This document shows, in pieces, positions 1 to 7,689 of a stretch of DNA of 15,160 bases (position 1 is the first letter of the stretch; each line of letters opens with the position of its first letter). The notes beneath the pieces were generated by a model. That model had not been told where the DNA came from. It did not search any database and saw nothing but the letters and a program-made list of their open reading frames with translations. The translations under genes and the position numbers were made by a program. This DNA is from Acidianus hospitalis (lineage in GTDB: Archaea; Thermoproteota; Thermoprotei_A; Sulfolobales; Sulfolobaceae). The stretch is from positions 1 through 15,160 of the forward strand of contig QEFD01000225.1 in the NCBI GenBank assembly GCA_003086435.1. The letters run 5' to 3'.

Positions 1-1338
1 TTAGACCATGTAATCGAAGGATTAGAATATTTAGTGCAAGCAAGCACGGATTCATATATCGAAATTCTTAATTCTGACGTCAATGAATTAACTTTAAGTG
101 ATAAGGTAGATGTTATAGTTACTGATCCACCTTATGCAGACGATGTCCCATATCCAGAAGTAAGCGACTTCTATTACGTATGGTTAAAGAGAATAATTCC
201 ATTTCCCTATGATACACAATGGATAGAATTCGTAGTGAAAAATATAGGAGTTGATGAAGAAAGAAGTAAGGTGTTCGGAAATGGGATAGGTTCTTATGAA
301 TATTTCAGAGATAAATTAGCTCAAGCGTTTAAAAATCTCGCTGAAATTTTAAAAGATAATGGTTTATTAATTACTTTCTATAACCACACATCTCCAGATG
401 CATGGATATCTTTACTTTATGCGGGCTGGTATGTTTCAAAGTTTAGGATAACTACAACTCATGCAATAACGACTGAGGATAAGACAAGAATAACTGCACA
501 GAACACTACAATCTCATTAGATAAGTCGATGGCTATAGTGTGGAGGAAGAAAGCTGAAGGGCAAAAGCTAGTTCAAGAAGCCAGGAAAGAGGCTATTTTA
601 TCTGTCTCAGATTGGATATCAACGATGTTAAGCAAGGGAAAAATCAAGCTTTCCTTAGATACTTACATAGAAATTTTAGGTAAGGTTTTAAGTATATTCA
701 CAAAATATGAGAAAATTATAGGATTAAAGGGAGAAGGAATTAACGCTGTTAGTGACTTAGTTACTAACTACATCTTTTCCATTACTACGCAATCAATCAT
801 AGAGGGTTTATCTAAAGGGGTTGGTACTACTATATCTAATCCGTATGTTTCCTATTATATTTTAGTAAAGCTATTACTACCTACACCTAAAAAAGGAGTA
901 AGAAAACTGGATAAGAATTCTTTAACATTCTTAAATGTTACCGGTAACATAAACATAAAGGAATTACAGGATAATGGAATTGTAGCAGTAAATAAAGATT
1001 CAATATCTCTAATAGAGCCAGATCAGTCAGCAAAGGGCGAACTTGACGTTATCTCAGCGTTAGAGCAACTTCCTGACGTTAGGAAGGCCCTTCAAGGAGA
1101 TTATAACTTTTCTAATCCGGTTCAAGTCTTTCATTACCTAGAATATATAGCTCTTAAAAATAGGGATAAGCTGAATGAAGAGATAGAAAAATTAAGAGAA
1201 AGGACTCGTTTTGTAGATGAAGCTCTGGCAATTGCTAAGATTTTCTCTAGAGTTCTAGACGATAATGATGTGGAAAAAGAACCATCAAAGCGTATAGCCG
1301 GGGAAGATAAAACTGGTATATTGAGGTGGGCTCAATGA
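1..1338 (+). CDS. DUF1156-type DNA methyltransferase, C-terminal part (5' end outside the window)
   Basis: The reading frame is open from base 1 (it reads LDHVIEGLEYL before the GTG at 34), so the gene begins upstream and GTG 34 is not its true start. Bases 124-135 encode DPPY, inside TDPPYADDVPYPEVSDF, followed by YYVWLKR. This is the catalytic motif IV signature of the DUF1156 adenine/cytosine-N methylase family. After it come an LKDNGLLITFYNH strand and a segment (GWYVSKFRITTTHAI to SMAIVWRKK) matching the last strands of the Rossmann-like methylase fold. The final ~250 residues are mostly helical and not recognised. The SAM-binding FxGxG motif must lie upstream. The role is inferred: host DNA modification that marks self in a defence system. 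It is translationally coupled to the DUF499 gene by an ATGA overlap at 1335-1338. Family assignment is confident; target base and site are unknown. Confidence 0.9.
   Translation, partial: LDHVIEGLEYLVQASTDSYIEILNSDVNELTLSDKVDVIVTDPPYADDVPYPEVSDFYYVWLKRIIPFPYDTQWIEFVVKNIGVDEERSKVFGNGIGSYEYFRDKLAQAFKNLAEILKDNGLLITFYNHTSPDAWISLLYAGWYVSKFRITTTHAITTEDKTRITAQNTTISLDKSMAIVWRKKAEGQKLVQEARKEAILSVSDWISTMLSKGKIKLSLDTYIEILGKVLSIFTKYEKIIGLKGEGINAVSDLVTNYIFSITTQSIIEGLSKGVGTTISNPYVSYYILVKLLLPTPKKGVRKLDKNSLTFLNVTGNINIKELQDNGIVAVNKDSISLIEPDQSAKGELDVISALEQLPDVRKALQGDYNFSNPVQVFHYLEYIALKNRDKLNEEIEKLRERTRFVDEALAIAKIFSRVLDDNDVEKEPSKRIAGEDKTGILRWAQ
1323..1328 (+). promoter_or_regulatory. Shine-Dalgarno site for the DUF499 gene
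   Basis: GAGGTG, complementary to the CACCUC at the 3' end of archaeal 16S rRNA, stands 6 bases before ATG 1335. It lies inside the methylase gene. It decides the start at ATG 1335 rather than GTG 1326, because GTG 1326 is itself part of the SD. Confidence 0.7.
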
Positions 1339-1790
1339 CCTTGTTAGTCTACGAAAACAAGGTTAGGGAAGATGTATTTAATAAAAGCCTAGATGATCAA
1401 ATAGCTCCAGAACTTAGTGATGTAATAGTAAAGAAAGCACCTACAATTTATCTAGATCCTAGAGAGTTTTTATCATCAACTTATATTACGGATTCAATGA
1501 AGAGTTTAATTACTGAGATAACTAATGCACTAAACCAAGGTAAAGGATTAACTCTTGGATTGTTTTCATTGTTTGGCGGTGGTAAAACTCATACTGTTCT
1601 ATTGCTTTATCATACTTTTACTAATCCTTCTATAGCCAAGGATTTTGGGTTAGAAGTCCCTGATAATGTTAAAGTAATAGGAATTGGCGGTAAAGATAGT
1701 AGGACTGCTCCTTCTCCTATCGATATTTTGAAAGAAGATGGAATAGAAATAAAGACTTTATGGGGATATATTGCTAAAAAAACTAGGTAA
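1335..1790 (+). CDS. DUF499-type P-loop ATPase, N-terminal fragment (frameshifted)
   Basis: This 151-residue piece starts at ATG 1335 and ends at TAA 1788-1790. It carries the Walker A loop FGGGKTHT followed by VLLLYH, a typical DUF499 signature; Ser stands where the first Gly of a strict GxxxxGKT would be (SLFGGGKT). The text then runs through VIGIGGKDSRTAPSP to TLWGYIAKK, exactly as DUF499 proteins do, and stops four codons later. The rest of the same protein, beginning LGKYDIIKKYDE and containing Walker B, continues in the next frame over. The two pieces meet in a run of seven A at 1776-1782. Skipping one base gives a continuous protein of about 1093 residues, close to normal DUF499 length. 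Alone, this fragment cannot hydrolyse ATP. It is either half of a broken gene, a sequencing artefact, or the pre-slip product of a frameshifting gene. Confidence 0.85.
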   Translation: MTLLVYENKVREDVFNKSLDDQIAPELSDVIVKKAPTIYLDPREFLSSTYITDSMKSLITEITNALNQGKGLTLGLFSLFGGGKTHTVLLLYHTFTNPSIAKDFGLEVPDNVKVIGIGGKDSRTAPSPIDILKEDGIEIKTLWGYIAKKTR

Positions 1791-4617
1791 ATACGATATA
1801 ATTAAGAAATATGATGAGGATCAAATTTCCCCTCCTAAAGATGTACTAGAGAAATTATTTGAAGGAGAAAAAGTACTTATCCTAGTTGATGAGATAGTAT
1901 TTTATTTATCTAGAGTTAAAGGATTAAAGAGTGGAAATAATTTCTATGAACAATGTTTGACATTCTTTGAAAACTTATCTTCTTTGGGAGTCAATTTGCC
2001 AGTAGTAGTTATAGTTACTATTCCTGCTAAATTATCTGAGAGTAGTAAAGACAGTATCCTAGATTATGCAGAAAAAGGGTATGAAGAAGTTACTGAAGCT
2101 TTGGCTAGAAGAGTTATGAGGGCAGGGAAGCCATATAGGGCACCTATTGAATCTTCCTTAGATTTAGCTAATGTGCTAATTAAGAGAATATTTAAGGAAG
2201 TTAATGAGGACGTTAAGAGGAAGGTAATAGAAGATTATCAGAAATATTCTGATAAGTTTAAGGAGTATCTAGACGTTAATGTATCAAGTGACTTAGTGAA
2301 TACTTATCCTTTCCATCCACTTTACGTTAATCTACTTAAGAAGCTTTTAGAAGGTAATCCTCACTTAGAAGGTACTCGTGAGGCTATAAAAATTACTAGA
2401 TACGTAATAAGAAACCTTTGGGAAAATAAGCCCACAAGGAGTCTAATTTTACCGTCTGATATTAGTATTAAAGATCAACAAATTCGTCTCCTACTATTAA
2501 AGGATTATAAGAGCTATGACGTTGTAGCTGAGACTATTATTCAGAGATCAAAGGGAATAGATACTGTGTTCCTTTTGGCCAATTATATTTTCATATCTAC
2601 ATATTATCGTCAATTAGGTTTGGATCCAGGGCAATTGATTTCAGCACTACCGGACTATAAGGAAATTGTCACTTCATTACTTGATCCAGAATATCTAAGT
2701 TCTTCTGGTAAAAATCCTGCAGATATTAAGGAAATTTTGGATAGTATTTCAAGCAACTCTAAGAATGTGGATATGATTATTCCTTATTTGATTTCGGATA
2801 AAGGCAGATATTGGGTTACGTGGTTCTTGGATCCTAAGACGATCTGCGAGAAGGAAGCGAGTAAAGTGTCGTCATTTGATGCCGAGAAAAAATTGGATGA
2901 AATGATAATTAATCTGGCCGAGATTCCTATAGATACAATACAAAAGAAAGGAAGAAAGCCTATCGGAGGTACGTTATTAAAGCTCTATAGAACTGTTATT
3001 AGAAATTTAGATGAACCAGTGGAAGTTGACGAGCCTTCTTATTACCTTGTGATATTTGGAAGGCCTATTTGTAAGGGTTGTACTGACGCAATGACTAAAG
3101 CCACGGAAATAGCTAGAAAATTTATATATTATGCCTCATCTGGCAGATCCGAAAAGCCTAGAAGATATTCTAATACGATAACGTTACTCTTCTCGCTAAC
3201 AGGAAATAATGAGGATAAAATAGAGGAGTATGTAAGAAAATATATATCTTGTTCTAACATGGACGTTACCCCTTATTACAGAGATCAAATTAGTAAGGAA
3301 TATGCTCAAAAGATACTTAACGATTATGTTAATGGCCTAGAGAACGCAATATATAATCAAATATTTCAATATTTTGATAAAATAGCTTATCCCTATGGTA
3401 ATAACGAAGTAAATATAGTTGATTTAAAGGGTAGCAGTAAAACGTTATTGCAACAGGTAGAGGATACATTAACTGAAGAGATAAAAATAATGCGTGAAGA
3501 TAATTTTGATTTTGAGACTCTAAAGACGTTATTGCAAAATATTCACGTTGATATAACTAATAAGTTAACTTCGGTTAAAGATTTAAAGGAAATGTTTTAC
3601 ACTAATCCGTCATTGCCATTTATCACTGAATCGACTCTCTTTAATGCTATAAAGAATGGTGTAGATAAGCTTGAGATAGGTATTCTAAATGGGAGTAAGG
3701 TTTATTATAAGAAGTATGAAGGTTCTGGGGAAGTAATGATTAACGAATCTTCAATAATATATCCGGCAGGAACTGCAGCAGAAAAGGAAATAGAAGAATT
3801 GCTATCTCAGGAGAAAACGGAAGAGGTCGAGGACGGCATCATAAAAAGGTATTATGTTTTAGAGATGTCCGATGGTAATAAAATTCCTTTAAGTGAGCTT
3901 AAGAATGATCAAGGTTGGTTAGATAAATTTAAAATAGGAGAAATTAAGTTAATTGAGGAAAAAATTGAAAGTGGCGTAGAAATTTCCGCTGAGCCTAACG
4001 CAGTTGAGGGAATGCTAGGCGAAACTAAAGAGGTTAAGATATTTGTAAAGAGAGTAGGTAAGTTTAATTCTAGAGTTTCTCTTTCATCGAATCTAGGGGA
4101 ACTTGACATAAAAGAAGGAGTGCCAGATTTTCAATCAACACTAAAGCTTACAATTAATCAAGATTCCACTGCAGTTATAACTGTTAAATACGATAGTAAA
4201 GAAAAGGTACTTAATATACCTATAAGAGTTATACAAAATGAATGTGAAAAGTATGTTAATGAGGTTTCTAAGGATTCTATAGTTACCGAAATTGATATAA
4301 TAAACACTGTTGATTTAAGGAATATGTTAAGTAAATTGAACTCTTCTATAATAGGAAGAAAATTATTGGAAGGAGAGGTAATCATAGAGGATTCTAATAA
4401 GAAGATAAACTTGATAATTAGGCCTACCGGCTCTCTAATTAATGACTTTATTACTTTCCTATCGCCTCAATTAAGTTTAACAGGCTTAGGAGCAAAGGTT
4501 ACTGGATCTTTAAAGGTAAGGATTGAGGAATTTAAGGGAATAAGTGATGTTGGATTAAACAACATAAATGATTTACTATCCAAGCAAATTATAAAAATAA
4601 AGACGAAGGTGTGCTAA
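1771..4617 (+). CDS. DUF499-type P-loop ATPase, Walker B and C-terminal part
   Basis: This frame holds most of the DUF499 ATPase. Walker B is VLILVDE (about residues 35-41 counted from TTG 1771). Next come VIVTIPAKL, a YPFHPLYVNLLKKLL helix and a TREAIKITRYVIRNLW segment, all recognisable DUF499 landmarks. A C-x-x-C pair (CKGC, bases 3070-3081) follows, in a long helical stretch. At about residues 735-820 there is a strand-rich segment (EISAEPNAVEG to NIPIRV) that looks like an Ig-like beta-sandwich. TTG 1771 has no good Shine-Dalgarno, so this part is probably not started independently; it belongs to the gene that begins at 1335. In related defence loci the ATPase works with the methylase and helicase. 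The stop TAA 4615-4617 shares one base with the next ATG. Family assignment is confident; activity depends on whether the frameshift is real. Confidence 0.87.
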   Translation: MLKKLGKYDIIKKYDEDQISPPKDVLEKLFEGEKVLILVDEIVFYLSRVKGLKSGNNFYEQCLTFFENLSSLGVNLPVVVIVTIPAKLSESSKDSILDYAEKGYEEVTEALARRVMRAGKPYRAPIESSLDLANVLIKRIFKEVNEDVKRKVIEDYQKYSDKFKEYLDVNVSSDLVNTYPFHPLYVNLLKKLLEGNPHLEGTREAIKITRYVIRNLWENKPTRSLILPSDISIKDQQIRLLLLKDYKSYDVVAETIIQRSKGIDTVFLLANYIFISTYYRQLGLDPGQLISALPDYKEIVTSLLDPEYLSSSGKNPADIKEILDSISSNSKNVDMIIPYLISDKGRYWVTWFLDPKTICEKEASKVSSFDAEKKLDEMIINLAEIPIDTIQKKGRKPIGGTLLKLYRTVIRNLDEPVEVDEPSYYLVIFGRPICKGCTDAMTKATEIARKFIYYASSGRSEKPRRYSNTITLLFSLTGNNEDKIEEYVRKYISCSNMDVTPYYRDQISKEYAQKILNDYVNGLENAIYNQIFQYFDKIAYPYGNNEVNIVDLKGSSKTLLQQVEDTLTEEIKIMREDNFDFETLKTLLQNIHVDITNKLTSVKDLKEMFYTNPSLPFITESTLFNAIKNGVDKLEIGILNGSKVYYKKYEGSGEVMINESSIIYPAGTAAEKEIEELLSQEKTEEVEDGIIKRYYVLEMSDGNKIPLSELKNDQGWLDKFKIGEIKLIEEKIESGVEISAEPNAVEGMLGETKEVKIFVKRVGKFNSRVSLSSNLGELDIKEGVPDFQSTLKLTINQDSTAVITVKYDSKEKVLNIPIRVIQNECEKYVNEVSKDSIVTEIDIINTVDLRNMLSKLNSSIIGRKLLEGEVIIEDSNKKINLIIRPTGSLINDFITFLSPQLSLTGLGAKVTGSLKVRIEEFKGISDVGLNNINDLLSKQIIKIKTKVC
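1776..1782 (+). other. A7 run at the frameshift junction of the DUF499 gene
   Basis: GCT is followed by seven A and then CTAGGTAAATAC. Read in the upstream frame it gives A-K-K-T-R-stop. With six A instead (a +1 shift or one base lost) it gives A-K-K-L-G-K-Y-D and joins the two DUF499 halves without a gap. The tract fits polymerase slippage in the cell, an indel mutation, or a sequencing error. A -1 shift would not restore the frame, so it is not a standard -1 slippery site. Confidence 0.8.
4606..4611 (+). promoter_or_regulatory. Shine-Dalgarno site for the small operon gene
   Basis: AAGGTG lies 5 bases before ATG 4617, inside the end of the DUF499 gene. It favours ATG 4617 over the in-frame GTG 4611, which is part of the SD. 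Confidence 0.6.
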
Positions 4618-5009
4618 TGGAGTTCCTCATAAGGGAAGGAAGTTCCAACTCTTATTATTACATTCTTAGGGACAGTTCTAGTTCAAAGGTGTTTAAGGCA
4701 TCAGTTACTTTGAGCGAAATTAACGATATTATCCTTAAGAAAGTTAATATAGAATATAAGAGATCTAAAAAGACCTTAAGGACAGAAAACGAGAGGTTAT
4801 TTAAAATCTTAGTAATATACGGGGGAGTAAGGCAGTCTATGAGGAAAATTTTTGCTTCGAGAATTAATGAACTTGGTAATGTTTTAATCAACATGGACGA
4901 GTTTAGTTTGCAATTTTGGTATACTGAATTTTTAACTAGATTTTCCAAAAGGAATAATATAGTAGATACGTATAAAGTCAGTAAAGCTTTCCGTGACCTT
5001 TATGAGTGA
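4617..5009 (+). CDS. small operon protein of unknown function (131 aa)
   Basis: I do not recognise a family. The product is about 131 residues from ATG 4617, basic and hydrophilic. An N-terminal strand-like part (residues 1-40: MEFLIREGSSNSYYYILRD) is followed by helices rich in Lys and Arg (KKVNIEYKRSKKTLRTENERLFK). The C-terminal half has aromatic-rich helices (FSLQFWYTEFLTRF). There is no signal peptide, membrane segment or metal motif. It overlaps the DUF499 stop by one base and the helicase start by eight, so it is co-translated with both. That coupling suggests a dedicated subunit of the ATPase-helicase complex or a DNA-binding adaptor; this is inference. The frame is clearly genuine because it exactly fills the gap between two coupled genes. 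Confidence 0.75.
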   Translation: MEFLIREGSSNSYYYILRDSSSSKVFKASVTLSEINDIILKKVNIEYKRSKKTLRTENERLFKILVIYGGVRQSMRKIFASRINELGNVLINMDEFSLQFWYTEFLTRFSKRNNIVDTYKVSKAFRDLYE

Positions 5010-7689
5010 ATTTGTGCTCTATTATTTAAATAAATTGAAAGAAATTCATCCAATGTTCAGATATCCGTTATTAACTGGCGGAGACTACGAACCTTACGTT
5101 CATCAATCAGAGATATTCTATAGAGTTTTATCAAGGCATCCTGTAAGGTTTTTGATTGCAGATGATGTAGGATTAGGAAAAACAATTGAAGGTATAATGA
5201 TAATAGATCAATTAATTAAGCTTAGAGGAGTTAAAAGAATATTATTAATTGTTCCAAGAGTTTTAGTTAACCAATGGATATACGAATTGAGGAGATTTAC
5301 AAAAGAATGGAATCTTTCAGTTTTTGAATATAATCCAGCTTTACCTTTAAACGAGAATGGAATTTACGTTGTAAGCGTTGATACTTTAAAAAGGAAAAAT
5401 CATAGAGAGAGATTTCTTTCATTACCTTGGGATTTAATTGTTGTAGATGAAATACATAAGATTGGTATAATAGGAAATAAGGAAAATCAGAGATATGAAG
5501 CATTATCATCATTAGTTAGTAGGAATCCTAATATTCACTTTATAGGTCTATCTGCAACTCCGCATAAAGGTAATGATAATGACTACATAAAGAGGCTTGT
5601 ATTAATCGATCCTTACCTTAGGGATGTAAATGACCAAATATTGAGAAGCACGGTAAGGGCTATTATACTGAAGAGAAATAAGGATAACGTTAATAAGGTT
5701 TATGAAAGGGAAGATATATTTCCTAAAGCTTATTTTATACAGTATTTAGCAGAGCCTACGGAAGATGAGAAGAAGTACTATACTTTAATTAGGGAATTAT
5801 CGTTATCCATACTAAAGGAGTATTATAATACCATAGGTAAGCAGCCTAAAGCGTTACAACTTTTGGCTTTTAATATTGGTAGGCGTTCTTTATCAAGTCC
5901 GTGGGCAGGATTAAAGACCTTTGAACATATAATTGAAAATAGGAGGTCTATAGTAAATGAGGAAGAAGTTATAGATGAGGCTGAAGAATACGCAGAGGAA
6001 GAAGATACTGAGGAATCGGTAGAGCCTGATGATATAGCTAATAAATTAGCGGAAATTAATGAACCGTTTTTACAAAGGTTTAAGGGCTTTATTCCTAGTT
6101 TAATAGAATCAGCAAAAAGAGTAATGGAAAACGATACAAGGATAAAGTCGTTAATAAACTTAGTAAAAATTCATTTAGACAGAGGGGATAAAATAATAGT
6201 TTTCACAGAATATAAGGATACTGCAAATTATATAGAAAGTAAGCTAAAAGAAAGCCTTAATTTGAGTGATAATGAAATCAAGATAGCTTCAAGCGAAACA
6301 GTAAGTAAGGAGGGGATAGATAGTATTAAGAGATGGTTAGAAGGTAAAGGCAGGAAAATCTTGGTTGCAACTGATGTTGCTTCAGAGGGATTAAACTTAC
6401 AGAGTGCTAACGTATTAATACACTATGAAATTCCACTGAGTATAGTAAAATTTGAGCAAAGAAACGGGAGAGTTTGGAGACTAAAACAATTAAAACCAGT
6501 ATATATTTATTACATTTCATTAAAAATAGACCTTGAACAAGCTTTACTGGAGAACTATTATAATAAATTATTATCAATAACTAAGGGAACCGGGTCTAAT
6601 GATAAGGTAGTTGATGCCTTAATATATCAAGGTGCTACTGTTAACAAGGTTTTTGATTTAAGCGAGGATAAAGAAAATATACCAATCTATATGACATATA
6701 ACGATCCTAAAAATGAAAAAGAGCAAGTAACTCCAATAAAGGTTTGGGAAGCGGCTTTACAAGGTAATCTAGATAATTTAGTAGAAACTCTCCTAAAGAG
6801 GATAAAAATATTGAAAGATACCATGAAGAGGTTCGCGTTATTTGAGAAAATGCAAGGTGCTATATTAAATGAAATAAACGTTGTCAGATTAATTTCCGGC
6901 TTCGAGAACAGAAGGGAATTAAAAGAATCTATTAAGTTGTTTTTAGGGGAATTTGCAAAACATGAAGGTGGAACGTTTAATGGTAATCTAATAAATATAC
7001 CGAGTAAACAATTTATTGAAAATTACGATGAGAATAGAATAGGGAAGGATATTTATTTGCTTTATTCGCTAATTAGCAGGTATGCAAAAGATGGTAATAA
7101 AAGGTTTGTAGTTTCTAATAGCCTAGATTATAACGTATACCTTATAGAGGCAGAAATTGAGAGCAAGGATAGGAATATTTTAATAAAGATTCCGTTAATT
7201 TTAAATTCAAAAGGAGATATAATCCAAGAAAAAGACTTTATTAAATCAATTATTCCCCAATTATTCTCTGGAAATATAATATACGCTGCGGAAGTTAATT
7301 TGAGCGACGACTCTTGGAAATATAAGGGAATTAATTATGTTCAAGAAAAATTATATTCTTTAGAACAGCAATTTGTTTCGTATAGGAAAAATAGGGGTAA
7401 AGATAATTGGATTCCAAATAATAGGGAAGATTTCAAAGTAAACGTTGAATTAATTGGTGCTATTATCGGTGTAAAAGGTCATAACGAAGAAGTCAGAAAC
7501 AATGTAGTAAGTGTTTTACAAAAGCAGGGTTGGAAAGTAACCTTAGGAGATAAGATAAGGATTGAAAAACCAGGTGAAGTGAGATATATAAATGTTGTAA
7601 AACCTTTAGAGATCTTTAACTCTAAAGATTCTAGTTGGATATATACTTACGTTAATAACGCGTTAATAGGTGTAAAAAATGGAGTTTAA
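5002..7689 (+). CDS. SNF2/HepA-type SF2 (DExH) helicase of a defence operon
   Basis: The 895-residue product has a complete SF2 motor. Counting from ATG 5002: Walker A DDVGLGKTIEG at 54-64, Ia LLIVPRVLVNQW at 81-92, DEIH box at 149-152, motif III SATPHKG at 184-190, IV IIVFTEYKDT near 398-407, V ATDVASEGLNLQS at 456-468, and VI QRNGRVWRL at 486-494. The DEIH box and VASEGLNLQ are typical of the SNF2-like translocases found in DISARM, Hma and similar loci. An acidic stretch rich in Glu and Asp (319-344) interrupts the link between the two RecA lobes. The C-terminal 390 residues are not recognised. ATG 5002 is preferred over GTG 4993 because GTGA at 4993-4996 is a weak Shine-Dalgarno for it. 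The probable role is ATP-driven translocation on invading DNA. It overlaps the upstream stop by 8 bases and the nuclease gene by 11. Confidence 0.92.
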   Translation: MSEFVLYYLNKLKEIHPMFRYPLLTGGDYEPYVHQSEIFYRVLSRHPVRFLIADDVGLGKTIEGIMIIDQLIKLRGVKRILLIVPRVLVNQWIYELRRFTKEWNLSVFEYNPALPLNENGIYVVSVDTLKRKNHRERFLSLPWDLIVVDEIHKIGIIGNKENQRYEALSSLVSRNPNIHFIGLSATPHKGNDNDYIKRLVLIDPYLRDVNDQILRSTVRAIILKRNKDNVNKVYEREDIFPKAYFIQYLAEPTEDEKKYYTLIRELSLSILKEYYNTIGKQPKALQLLAFNIGRRSLSSPWAGLKTFEHIIENRRSIVNEEEVIDEAEEYAEEEDTEESVEPDDIANKLAEINEPFLQRFKGFIPSLIESAKRVMENDTRIKSLINLVKIHLDRGDKIIVFTEYKDTANYIESKLKESLNLSDNEIKIASSETVSKEGIDSIKRWLEGKGRKILVATDVASEGLNLQSANVLIHYEIPLSIVKFEQRNGRVWRLKQLKPVYIYYISLKIDLEQALLENYYNKLLSITKGTGSNDKVVDALIYQGATVNKVFDLSEDKENIPIYMTYNDPKNEKEQVTPIKVWEAALQGNLDNLVETLLKRIKILKDTMKRFALFEKMQGAILNEINVVRLISGFENRRELKESIKLFLGEFAKHEGGTFNGNLINIPSKQFIENYDENRIGKDIYLLYSLISRYAKDGNKRFVVSNSLDYNVYLIEAEIESKDRNILIKIPLILNSKGDIIQEKDFIKSIIPQLFSGNIIYAAEVNLSDDSWKYKGINYVQEKLYSLEQQFVSYRKNRGKDNWIPNNREDFKVNVELIGAIIGVKGHNEEVRNNVVSVLQKQGWKVTLGDKIRIEKPGEVRYINVVKPLEIFNSKDSSWIYTYVNNALIGVKNGV
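7668..7672 (+). promoter_or_regulatory. Shine-Dalgarno site for the beta-CASP nuclease gene
   Basis: AGGTG lies 6 bases before ATG 7679, inside the last codons of the helicase gene. It supports ATG 7679 and an 11-base overlap between the two genes. Confidence 0.65.

Noticed and set aside
1776..1782. Programmed -1 frameshifting at the A7 run
   Set aside because: The required change is +1 (or -2), so a classic -1 slippery heptamer cannot join the halves.
3909..4948. Minus-strand open frames inside the DUF499 and small-protein genes
   Set aside because: They mirror well-supported plus-strand genes and have no protein-like motif or start signal of their own.
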